Assembly: GCA_026168455.1 (NCBI GenBank)
Contig: CM047431.1
Location: forward strand, 3,501,603 to 3,565,602
DNA from: Theocolax elegans
Lineage: Eukaryota; Arthropoda; Insecta; Hymenoptera; Cerocephalidae
Length of the DNA stretch: 64,000 nucleotides
Reading direction: 5' to 3'
A program made the position numbers and the translations under genes. Below, one piece after another: positions 10,611 through 20,692 of this stretch. How positions within the stretch are numbered: position 1 is the first letter of the stretch; each line of letters opens with the position of its first letter. The notes under the pieces are model-generated. The model did not search any database and had not been told where the DNA came from. It was given only the letters and a program-made list of their open reading frames with translations.

Positions 10611-11044
10611 ACCGACACGGTGGCGGAGTGGCGGAAACGGACCTTGGCCGGTCATGAAAGTTAAGTAGCACCGGCGCGGTTGGCACTTGGATGGGTGACC
10701 GTTTCGGACTTAGCTTAAATGATCGGTTAGGTGTTTTTTCACATTCGACAACGTGAGCAGGAGGTGTGAGGCATTCGGTTTCGGTGTTAAAGTCTACGCA
10801 ATGTGACCTTGCCACCCAAACAGAATTGTTCTCGAATACACCGCCCTTCTCGGAGGAGGTTTTCCTTAATGGCATTTATCCCAACGGGTTTGGCCACAGG
10901 TTTTTCCCTCTCTCCACGGGCATAACCCCGGGCGAATGCGAGAAGGTGGGGTAAAGAGGGGGTAAAATTGGAAATGGAATAAAGGTCTAGGGGATACGTA
11001 AAAACCTGTAAAAAGGTGTACGTGGAAACTACCAAAATTTTTTT
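10611..11044 (+). mobile_element. 5S-rRNA-derived SINE, copy 2 (inverted arm)
   Basis: Same element as 9689-10124 in the opposite orientation, flanked by TATATACATTATA (10598-10610 and 11045-11057). It shows small indels against copy 1, including loss of an A in the 5S intermediate element and a TC to T change after the C box. It was created by the inverted duplication. Confidence 0.7.
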
Positions 11045-11152
11045 TATATACATTATACTTTATAGTTATCAATATAAAAAATGTTTATTATGCATTTTAA
11101 TCCTGGTTATTAACTTATAATGATATTAAAAAATTGATCAATTTTTACAGTT

Positions 11153-11458
11153 GCCGCAGGATATTGAAGCACTGAATGCATCTTTTAATGTCTAATAAGT
11201 CTTAAAATGTTCATGGAACATATGTTTACAGACTTATGTTTTTCTTTTTTTGAAAAAAAATTAATAACAATGTATTAAATATAAAAGTTGATAATGATAA
11301 GAAAATAGTGAATGTTATGTACGTATACGTACATAACATTCACCTAAAACTTATTTTTTTGAAAATTGGGCAACATAAGTCAGTAGAAATATATATTTTA
11401 AAATTTTTCCCAAAATTTCAAAGTGATTTATCAACCTGGCTCTGAAATATCCTGCGGC
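11153..11458. mobile_element. MITE family 2, copy in inverted arm
   Basis: Reverse-complement copy of 9272-9579, with both GCCGCAGGATAT ends and the central 36-bp palindrome preserved. Confidence 0.55.
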
Positions 11459-11657
11459 GAGTAAGCTAAAATGATAAAAAAACCATTAATGAGATAAATG
11501 CATTTAAAGTTTCACTTATTAGATTTAAAGTTTTACTTATTTTATAATTCTAATACCGTATTCTTCAGGTATCATACAATTTATATCTAATAATCTTAAT
11601 AATATATATTTAATAGGTTTATAATGACTTTTTTCTGGTTTTATTAATATAATACTC

Positions 11658-12327
11658 ACAAGGGAAGTACATGACCTCCGGAAAACGGATCTCATCCTAA
11701 CTTTGGTATGTCTTTTAAAATATGAAGAAAGCCAAGTTATCTCTTGCCAATGGCCACTTTTACGGAAGTTATTCGACATTCAATAATAATAGCAGTAAAA
11801 ATTACTTCCAATTCGGTCGCTTATAACTCGGAAACAAATAAAGATAAACAATCAAACCAGAAACCAGAAAAAGTTGAGTTCAAGTAGATATGGTTTGAAA
11901 AAAAAGAAGCTTAAATTGCTTAATTTGAAGCAAAGTTATGAAGAAAATAAAAATTGTAGAAATTTTAACCAAAATTTAATATGAAAAATTTATTGTTTCT
12001 TTTGGCCTAATAATCTTCAATTTCTTATTTTCTTCATAACTTTGCTTCAAATTAAGCAATTTGAGCTTCTTCTTTTTTCAAACCATATCTACTTGAACTC
12101 AACTTTTTTCTGATTTTTGGTTTGATTGTTTATCTTTATTTGTTTCCGAGTTATAAGCGATCGAATCGGAAGTAATTTTTACTGCTATTATTATTGGATG
12201 TCGAATAACTTCCGTAAAAGTGGCCATTGGCAAGAGATAACTTGGCTTTCTTCATATTTTTATATTATAAAAGACATACCAAAGTTAGGATGAGATCCGT
12301 TTTCCGGAGGTCATGTACTTCCCTTGT
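11658..12327. mobile_element. MITE family 1, copy in inverted arm
   Basis: Reverse-complement copy of 8399-9070, with both ACAAGGGAAGTACATGACC ends retained. Confidence 0.55.
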
Positions 12328-13121
12328 CAGTATATTTTTTTAATGTACATGTATTATCTAAAATAACAGAAAATCAACTTCAAGAATCAGTTTCTTTATA
12401 AAAGAGGAATAAAATTTTTTCAAACTACAAGAATACTTAGCTATTATTGAATATTAATGCATTATTATATGGATTTTAACAAATATTTTGATAAAAAATC
12501 ATATACTATATTATATGATTATAATTTTTTTATAAGCATTAAATTTAATTAAAATATGTAAAGAATGCAATAAAAACAAATACTGTTTGACAGTTGTGTA
12601 CAATATATCTTTCTCTCTCTCTCACATGACAAGTCTTTCATAAGATTATTGATTTTTCGGATAGCCTTGTCACGTGATAGAGAAGAGAGAGGCATATATA
12701 GTGTTACAGCTGTTAATGGAAGTGTGCACCAGCCACACGTTTGTAGTTCAGTTTTAAGCTATTATAATATCAAGTAGAATTATATATCAATTATAATTAT
12801 ATATATATATATATACAATATAATTATATAGTATCTAAATAAAATAAGTAAAAGAAATAAGTGGTTTATAAAACTGCATGAACAAATTATATCAGATAAG
12901 TATCTGCATAACCTTAAATTTATATTTTGTTTATGTCAAGAAATTGATTCTTTGTTTCCATTTCAGCATAACCAATGTGTCAACACTTAGATATACATGA
13001 TTTGCAATATACGGATAAAATTGGATCAACAAGTGTTTTCTTATGTTCAGTGTATTTGTGCTTAGTGTGATATTATGTGGTTGAAGTTATTTTATGTGTA
13101 TTTGTGAAAGTGTTACAAACC

Positions 13122-13600
13122 TCAATATGCTCCAGTGGAATAAAAATCATCTTTTCCATAAGGTTTAACATCGCACAAAGCTTTATAAACTTTGGAGTCT
13201 CCATCTCCAAATAATTAGCATATTTTATGCCATAAAGTGATTCAGCTCTTTGAAACATTTCTACAATTCCATCTACTTCCATCTTGCCAGAACTACCAGT
13301 GTGGTTCGCGGAGCAATTAGTTTGATGTACGTTGTACCATTCTCTATATTCTTCTGTGCCTTCTTCTGATCGCAATTCACATGCTCCGCAAATAGATTGC
13401 TTTGGAGAAACGTCAATTCCTTTTCCATTCTCATGCAGTGTCAAACTTGGAACATGTTGAAGAGAATTGGATCCTCGCTTCCTCCAAGAACTACATCTGA
13501 TACACTTATATGGCAATTCTGATTCGTTGAATCATATATTTGCTCGATAGCTGCTTTCATAGACTCTTTACCAACTTCTTTACAAATATTTTCTATCTCT
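13122..13600 (-). pseudogene. Transposase C-terminal half, inverted copy
   Basis: Reverse-complement copy of the transposase segment at 7119-7599, starting at the edge of the second ribozyme element. It has picked up frame-breaking changes. TAATTGG in place of the sequence coding YIGDG shifts the frame near 13212, and the start region differs near 13490. It retains the DSSWRKRG-type block only in part and cannot encode a working enzyme. Confidence 0.65.
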
Positions 13601-14065
13601 ATGTGTAAATTATAATATCGGTCTCTCCGAACTAAATGTTTATTTTAGAATAAAGTAGGCCTATCGTACTCTTTGTCCACTATGGTTGGTGGAATTTCCC
13701 AGAGCACGGCCTTTTAAAATAATTAAAGGCGTTTTCGTCCTCGATCTCAGCTTGGACTCCTCAGTAAGGAACTGGATATCTTACCTTAGACGCCTGTCGC
13801 AAGATGAACCGCGACGCCAGCTAGATGTTCTGCGGCTATATATAGAAAGAGACGACGATCTCTCCAACGAGTGTAGAGAGATAGTCGTCTCCATCTGGTG
13901 GTGGGAAAAACCACCAGCCAGAGAGACGAAACGCCTTTAATTATTTTAAAAGGCCGTGCTCTGGGAAATTCCACCAACCATAATGGACAAAGAGTACGAT
14001 AGGCCTACTTTATTCTAAAATAAAGCATTTCGTTCGGAGAGACCGATATTATATAATTTACACAT
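13601..14065. mobile_element. Second copy of the ribozyme-bearing inverted-repeat element, at the pivot of inverted duplication
   Basis: Same element as 6651-7118 but lacking the 37-bp left extension. The transposase sequence abutting it is the same on both sides, in opposite orientation (TCTATCTCT on the left, AGAGATAGA on the right). It therefore sits exactly at the axis between the inverted copy (10531-13600) and the direct copy (14066 onward). Internal structure, including the two hairpins, is retained. Confidence 0.65.
13728..13794 (-). ncRNA. Hammerhead ribozyme, damaged copy
   Basis: Copy of the 6780-6846 ribozyme with two one-base changes. The core reads GAAAA before CGCC (one extra A beside stem III), and loop II is 13 nt because one C was lost from CTCCAGC. 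Stems I and II and CTGAGGA are intact. Reduced or no activity is expected, unless these are assembly errors. Confidence 0.65.
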
Positions 14066-14546
14066 AGAGATAGAAAATATTTGTAAAGAAGTTGGTAAAG
14101 AGTCTATGAAAGCAGCTATCGAGCAAATATATGATTCAACGAATCAGAATTGCCATATAAGTGTATCAGATGATAGTTCTTGGAGGAAGCGAGGATCCAA
14201 TTCTCTTCAACATGTTCCAAGTTTGACACTGCATGAGAATGGAAAAGGAATTGACGTTTCTCCAAAGCAATCTATTTGCGGAGCATGTGAATTGCGATCA
14301 GAAGAAGGCACAGAAGAATATAGAGAATGGTACAACGTACATCAAACTAATTGCTCCGCGAACCACACTGGTAGTTCTGGCAAGATGGAAGTAGATGGAA
14401 TTGTAGAAATGTTTCAAAGAGCTGAATCACTTTATGGCATAAAATATGCTAATTATATTGGAGATGGAGACTCCAAAGTTTATAAAGCTTTGTGCGATGT
14501 TAAACCTTATGGAAAAGATGATTTTTATTCCACTGGAGCATATTGA
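14066..14546 (+). pseudogene. Transposase C-terminal half, direct copy
   Basis: Identical in protein to the 7119-7599 segment, with DSSWRKRGS and YIGDGDSKVY retained and the same premature end at STGAY. The N-terminal half is absent from this copy because duplication started at the ribozyme element. Confidence 0.65.
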
Positions 14547-15348
14547 GGTTTGTAACACTTTCACAAATACACATAAAATAACTTCAACCACATAATATCA
14601 CACTAAGCACAAATACACTGAACATAAGAAAACACTTGTTGATCCAATTTTATCCGTATATTGCAAATCATGTATATCTAAGTGTTGACACATTGGTTAT
14701 GCTGAAATGGAGAAACAAAGAATCAATTTCTTGACATAAACAAAATATAAATTTAAGGTTATGCAGATACTTATCTGATATAATTTGTTCATGCAGTTTT
14801 ATAAACCACTTATTTCTTTTACTTATTTTATTTAGATACTATATAATTATATTGTATATATATATATATATATAATTATAATTGATATATAATTCTACTT
14901 GATATTATAATAGCTTAAAACTGAACTACAAACGTGTGGCTGGTGCACACTTCCATTAACAGCTGTAACACTATATATGCCTCTCTCTTTCTCTATCACG
15001 TGACAAGGCTATCCGAAAAATCAATAATCTTATGAAAGACTTGTCATGTGAGAGAGAGAGAAAGATATATTGTACACAACTGTCAAACAGTATTTGTTTT
15101 TATTGCATTCTTTACATATTTTTAATTAAATTTAATGCTTATAATAAAAATTATAATCATATAATATAGTATATGATTTTTTATCAAAATATTTGTTAAA
15201 ATCCATATAATAATGCATTAATATTCAATAATAGCTAAGTATTCTTGTAGTTTGAAAAAATTTTATTCCTCTTTTTATAAAGAAACTGATTCTTGAAGTT
15301 GATTTTCTGTTATTTTAGATAATACATGTACATTAAAAAAATATACTG

Positions 15349-16018
15349 ACAAGGGAAGTACATGACCTCCGGAAAACGGATCTCATCCTAACTTTGGTAT
15401 GTCTTTTATAATATAAAAATATGAAGAAAGCCAAGTTATCTCTTGCCAATGGCCACTTTTACGGAAGTTATTCGACATCCAATAATAATAGCAGTAAAAA
15501 TTACTTCCGATTCGATCGCTTATAACTCGGAAACAAATAAAGATAAACAATCAAACCAAAAATCAGAAAAAAGTTGAGTTCAAGTAGATATGGTTTGAAA
15601 AAAGAAGAAGCTCAAATTGCTTAATTTGAAGCAAAGTTATGAAGAAAATAAGAAATTGAAGATTATTAGGCCAAAAGAAACAATAAATTTTTCATATTAA
15701 ATTTTGGTTAAAATTTCTACAATTTTTTATTTTCTTCATAACTTTGCTTCAAATTAAGCAATTTAAGCTTCTTTTTTTCAAACCATATCTACTTGAACTC
15801 AACTTTTTTCTGGTTTCTGGTTGATTGTTTATCTTTATTTGTTTCCGAGTTATAAGCGACCGAATTGGAAGTAATTTTTACTGCTATTATTATTGAATGT
15901 CGAATAACTTCCGTAAAAGTGGCCATTGGCAAGAGATAACTTGGCTTTCTTCATATTTTAAAAGACATACCAAAGTTAGGATGAGATCCGTTTTCCGGAG
16001 GTCATGTACTTCCCTTGT
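15349..16018. mobile_element. MITE family 1, direct copy
   Basis: Copy of 8399-9070 within the third copy of the region, with single-base indels in the second arm. Confidence 0.55.
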
Positions 16019-16220
16019 GAGTATTATATTAATAAAACCAGAAAAAAGTCATTATAAACCTATTAAATATATATATTATTAAGATTATATAGATATAAAT
16101 TGTATGATACCTGAAGAATACGGTATTAGAATTATAAAATAAGTAAAACTTTAAATCTAATAAGTGAAACTTTAAATGCATTTATCTCATTAATGGTTTT
16201 TTTATCATTTTAGCTTACTC

Positions 16221-16528
16221 GCCGCAGGATATTTCAGAGCCAGGTTGATAAATCACTTTGAAATTTTGGGAAAAATTTTAAAATATATATTTCTACTGAC
16301 TTATGTTGCCCAATTTTCAAAAAAATAAGTTTTAGGTGAATGTTATGTACGTATACGTACATAACATTCACTATTTTTCTTATCATTATCAACTTTTATA
16401 TTTAATACATTGTTATTAATTTTTTTTTCAAAAAAAGAAAAACATAAGTCTGTAAACATATGTTCCATGAACATTTTAAGACTTATTAGACATTAAAAGA
16501 TGCATTCAGTGCTTCAATATCCTGCGGC
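16221..16528. mobile_element. MITE family 2, direct copy
   Basis: Copy of 9272-9579, with both inverted ends and the central perfect palindrome present. Confidence 0.55.
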
Positions 16529-16638
16529 AACTGTAAAAATTGATCAATTTTTTAATATCATTATAAGTTTAATAACCAGGATTAAAAATGCATAATAAAC
16601 ATTTTTTATATTGATAACTATAAAGTATAATGTATATA

Positions 16639-17073
16639 AAAAAAATTTTGGTAGTTTCCACGTACACCTTTTTACAGGTTTTTACGTATCCCCTAGACCT
16701 TTATTCCATTTCCAATTTTACCCCCTCTTTACCCCACCTTCTCGCATTCGCCCGGGGTTATGCCCGTGGAGAGAGGGAAAACCTGTGGCCAAACCCGTTG
16801 GGATAAATGCCATTAAGGAAAACCTCCTCCGAGAAGGGCGGTGTATTCGAGAACAATTCTGTTTGGGTGGCAAGGTCACATTGCGTAGACTTTAACACCG
16901 AAACCGAATGCCTCACACCTCCTGCTCACGTTGTCGAATGTGAAAAAACACCTAACCGATCATTTAAGCTAAGTCCGAGAACGGTCACCCATCCAAGTGC
17001 CAACCGCGCTCGGTGCTACTTAACTTTCATGACCGGCCAAGGTCCGTTTCCGCCACTCCGCCACCGTGTCGGT
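16639..17073 (-). mobile_element. 5S-rRNA-derived SINE, copy 3
   Basis: Copy of 9689-10124 with its flanking TATAATGTATATA duplication (16626-16638 and 17074 onward), carried along by the regional duplication. Confidence 0.7.
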
Positions 17074-17803
17074 TATAATGTATATATATTATGTAAAAAA
17101 AATAAATTTGTAAGCAGAATTGAAAAAAAAAATTTATACTAATAATAATTGTTTATTTATTTAAAACACTTAACCCAGGCTGGACCCCTTAACCCCAAAG
17201 AGTAAAAACTGAACCTTTAATGAGTAATTTGTTGACTTTACTACTCTTTATGAACAAAACTACACCTTTTAAACGACTAAATAACTAAAATTACTCTTTG
17301 AACAGTGTAAAATAAAAAATTACTCTTTACAATAGGGTAAAAAGTAAAAATTGCAGTCCTTTAAAGAAAGAAAAAAGTGGAACGAATATAATCTGAATGG
17401 ACTTCCCAGTTACTCGAGTTAATATTATACTATTAATTTCCAATCACTGGAGTTGTAGTGAATTTCACCATGTTTAAACAATTATTAATTTATATCCTTT
17501 ATACTGAAGTCATTGGCAAGAGATAACTTGGCTTTCTTTATATTTAAAAGACATACCAAAGTTAGGATGAGATCCGTTTTCCGGAGGTCATGTACTTCCC
17601 TTGTGAGTATTATATTAATAAAACCAGAAAAAAGTCATTATAAACCTATTAAATATATTATTAAGATTATATAGATATAAATTGTATGATACCTGAAGAA
17701 TACGGTATTAGAATTATAAAATAAGTAAAACTTTAAATCTAATAAGTGAAACTTTAAATGCATTTATCTCATTAATGGTTTTTTTTATCATTTTAGCTTA
17801 CTC

Positions 17804-18111
17804 GCCGCAGGATATTTCAGAGCCAGGTTGATAAATCACTTTGAAATTTTGGGAAAAATTTTAAAATATATATTTCTACTGACTTATGTTGCCCAATTTT
17901 CAAAAAAATAAGTTTTAGGTGAATGTTATGTACGTATACGTACATAACATTCACTATTTTTCTTATCATTATCAACTTTTATATTTAATACATTGTTATT
18001 AATTTTTTTTTCAAAAAAAGAAAAACATAAGTCTGTAAACATATGTTCCATGAACATTTTAAGACTTATTAGACATTAAAAGATGCATTCAGTGCTTCAA
18101 TATCCTGCGGC
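17804..18111. mobile_element. MITE family 2, fourth copy
   Basis: Same inverted ends and central palindrome as 9272-9579, inside the tandem duplicate. Confidence 0.55.
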
Positions 18112-18221
18112 AACTGTAAAAATTGATCAATTTTTTAATATCATTATAAGTTTAATAACCAGGATTAAAAATGCATAATAAACATTTTTTATATTGATAA
18201 CTATAAAGTATAATGTATATA

Positions 18222-18657
18222 AAAAAAAATTTTGGTAGTTTCCACGTACACCTTTTTACAGGTTTTTACGTATCCCCTAGACCTTTATTCCATTTCCAAT
18301 TTTACCCCCTCTTTACCCCACCTTCTCGCATTCGCCCGGGGTTATGCCCGTGGAGAGAGGGAAAACCTGTGGCCAAACCCGTTGGGATAAATGCCATTAA
18401 GGAAAACCTCCTCCGAGAAGGGCGGTGTATTCGAGAACAATTCTGTTTGGGTGGCAAGGTCACATTGCGTAGACTTTAACACCGAAACCGAATGCCTCAC
18501 ACCTCCTGCTCACGTTGTCGAATGTGAAAAAACACCTAACCGATCATTTAAGCTAAGTCCGAGAACGGTCACCCATCCAAGTGCCAACCGCGCTCGGTGC
18601 TACTTAACTTTCATGACCGGCCAAGGTCCGTTTCCGCCACTCCGCCACCGTGTCGGT
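18222..18657 (-). mobile_element. 5S-rRNA-derived SINE, copy 4
   Basis: Same SINE with flanking TATAATGTATATA (18209-18221 and 18658 onward). It is followed by another Kolobok right end with TTAA at 18773-18776. Confidence 0.7.
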
Positions 18658-18984
18658 TATAATGTATATATATTATGTAAAAAAAATAAATTTGTAAGCA
18701 GAATTGAAAAAAAAAATTTATACTAATAATAATTGTTTATTTATTTAAAACACTTAACCCAGGCTGGACCCCTTAACCCCAAAGAGTAAAAACTGAACCT
18801 TTAATGAGTAATTTGTTGACTTTACTACTCTTTATGAACAAAACTACACCTTTTAAACGACTAAATAACTAAAATTACTCTTTGAACAGTGTAAAATATA
18901 AAAATTACTCTTTACAATAGGGTAAAAAGTAAAAATTGCAGTCCTTTAAAGAAAGAAAAAAGTGGAACGAATATAATCTGAATG

Positions 18985-19388
18985 GACTTCCCAGTTACTC
19001 GAGTTAATATTATACTATTAATTTCCAATCACTGGAGTTGTAGTGAATTTCACCATGTTTAAACAATTATTAATTTATATCCTTTATACTGAAGTCACTG
19101 GGAAGACTATGATTATACGCAAGCTATCTTCTATATATAAAGTTTCTATTTTACTTCATGAATATAGGCTCTCAAAAGACTTTCTGGCAAATAAATAAAA
19201 CTAAAACTAACCAATTGATAACAATTCATAACATATGATAGCTTGCATATAATCTGAATGGACTTCCCAGTTACTCGAGTAATATAATAATTGTACTATT
19301 CATTTTCAGTGACTGGAGTTGTAGTGAATTTTATCATGTTTAAACAATTATTAATTTATATCCACTATACTGGAGTCACTGGGAAGTC
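18985..19388. mobile_element. Pair of ~125 bp mini-MITEs around a hairpin
   Basis: Two related non-coding units at 18985-19107 and 19261-19388 share the ends GACTTCCCAGTTACTCGAGT and, as reverse complement, ACTGGAGTCACTGGGAAGTC (18 of 20 match in the second unit). Between them GATTATACGCAAGCTATC (19111-19128) pairs with GATAGCTTGCATATAATC (19238-19255). Both units are preceded by ATAATCTGAATG. A truncated unit lies in the palindrome spacer near 10450-10530. Confidence 0.5.
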
Positions 19389-19695
19389 TATTAAGAAATA
19401 ATAAAATAAAATATTTTAAAATTTAGATTTTCCAACTATTAGAAAAATTCGTGAATTTATTGCTTTTTTACACTATAAGTTATATGATAAATGAATTTAT
19501 TGATCTTTACAAGCCAAAGAAACATTCCTCACATCTCAAGTAAGGCGGACTGTATTAATACCAGCCACTTTAGAAACCTCACAGGATGAGTGTTTTTGAA
19601 AAAAGACTAAGACAAGCTAATTCAACAAAAATATAAAATTTAATTGATTGTAGTATAAAATTAATAAAAACTTAATAAAACGGAAAAAAAAAAAT

Positions 19696-19766
19696 TTTGT
19701 ATTTCGCCCTGAGTATGCCTGGTGGGCTCATCAGTAGAGTCCAGGCATCTCGTCTCTAGATACAAA
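19696..19766 (-). ncRNA. Hammerhead ribozyme, type III (left arm)
   Basis: Exact reverse complement of the ribozyme at 20187-20257. It has the same 7-bp stem III, 5-bp stem I, 4-bp stem II, CTGATGA and GAAA core and 14-nt loops. It is transcribed away from the palindrome centre if read as a ribozyme on the minus strand. Confidence 0.9.
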
Positions 19767-20186
19767 TGACAGATATAAAAATTTTTGAAAACCAGCTCTA
19801 TCCTGACGAGGAAGACATGGGGTATATATGCAATGCAGAAATGGTATTAATACAGTCCGCCTTACTTGAGATGTGAGGAATATTTCTTTGGCTTGAAAAG
19901 ATCAATAAATTCATTTATCATATAACTTATAGTGTAAAAAAGCAATAAATTCACAAATTTTTCTAATAGTTGGAAAATTCAAATTTTAAAATTATATGGC
20001 ATTGGATCACGAATATGCCTTATGTAACAATATTCTGCCGACTAAGACATTAGTTCTATGTAAGTGCGTTAGGGGGCTACCTGTCAATATGTGGCACTTA
20101 TTAAAGTTTGCTATCGGTAGGGCATATATACCCCATGTCTTCCTCGTCAGGATAGAGCTGGTTTTCAAAAAATTTTATATCTGTCA

Positions 20187-20257
20187 TTTGTATCTAGAGA
20201 CGAGATGCCTGGACTCTACTGATGAGCCCACCAGGCATACTCAGGGCGAAATACAAA
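20187..20257 (+). ncRNA. Hammerhead ribozyme, type III (right arm)
   Basis: Order on the plus strand: stem III TTTGTAT, cleavage-site C at 20194; stem I TAGAG/CTCTA (20195-20199 with 20214-20218) with a 14-nt loop; core CTGATGA (20219-20225); stem II GCCC/GGGC (20226-20229 with 20244-20247) with a 14-nt loop; core GAAA (20248-20251); stem III TACAAA. ATGCCTGG in loop I (20205-20212) is perfectly complementary to CCAGGCAT in loop II (20231-20238), giving an 8-bp kissing contact. Every conserved position is satisfied, and the NUH cleavage triplet is AUC. Confidence 0.92.
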
Positions 20258-20470
20258 ATTTTTTTTTTCCGTTTTATTAAGTTTTTATTAATTTTATACT
20301 ACAATCAATTAAATTTTATATTTTTGTTGAATTAGCTTGTCTTAGTCTTTTTTCAAAAACACTCATCCTGTGAGGTTTCTAAAGTGGCTGGTATTAATAC
20401 AGTCCGCGTTACTTGAGATGTGAGGAATGTTTCTTTGGCTTGTAAAGATCAATAAATTCATTTATCATAT

Positions 20471-20692
20471 AAAAATAAAATGTTCATCAAATTATGTATA
20501 ACCAAAAAAAAATATTGTGTGTCAGTCACAAATAAATATACAGTAGCTCCCTCTCGCTGCCATGTCTGAAATTCTGCGCCTGCCAATCGTTGGGAGCCCT
20601 GCACGCGTTCTTTGATCGGCTGGCACGCAACGCTGTCTTTCTATCTCACACATCTCCCATATCGCTATCTCTTTTCGCTTTCTATAGGCATA
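20471..20692. other. Short spacer
   Basis: AT-rich start, then a more GC-balanced stretch (20540-20690) with no recognisable gene. Confidence 0.3.

Larger units (their letters stand above)
7119..13600. repeat. Giant palindrome: arms 7119-10205 and 10531-13600
   Basis: Some 3.08 kb from the end of the ribozyme element to just inside the Kolobok right end is repeated as a near-identical reverse complement after a 325 bp spacer. At the inner junction AAACAATTATTA is common to the mini-MITE sequence expected there and to the start of the inverted arm. That is a 12-nt microhomology at the breakpoint. The arms differ by small indels only. Confidence 0.85.
14066..17188 (+). repeat. Third copy (direct) of the Kolobok interior and right end
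   Basis: Near-identical to 7119-10239 in the same orientation. It begins at the edge of the second ribozyme element and ends at the right terminal repeat followed by TTAA (17189-17192). It contains the transposase fragment, both MITEs and the 5S SINE, so those insertions all predate the amplification. Confidence 0.85.
15924..19095 (+). repeat. Tandem duplication of ~1.59 kb (15924-17510 and 17511-19095)
   Basis: The sequence starting CATTGGCAAGAG at 15924 restarts at 17511 and runs to 19095. At the new junction GAAGT is followed by CATTGG, where the ancestral order (seen at 19091-19100) is GAAGT then CACTGG. Only CA-TGG is shared, so the breakpoint has minimal homology. Confidence 0.8.
19484..20470. 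mobile_element. Palindromic element with two opposed hammerhead ribozymes
   Basis: Arms 19484-19831 and 20122-20470 are near-perfect reverse complements, each with a complete hammerhead ribozyme. The 290-bp centre holds a further copy of the outer arm segment (ATTAATACAGTCCGCCTTAC, near 19845-20000), so that segment occurs three times. No convincing ORF is present: the 94-aa frame at 19996-20280 runs through the ribozyme. Inverted, LTR-like units carrying hammerheads recall Penelope-like elements and non-autonomous retrozymes. I see no reverse transcriptase nearby to decide between them. Confidence 0.65.
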
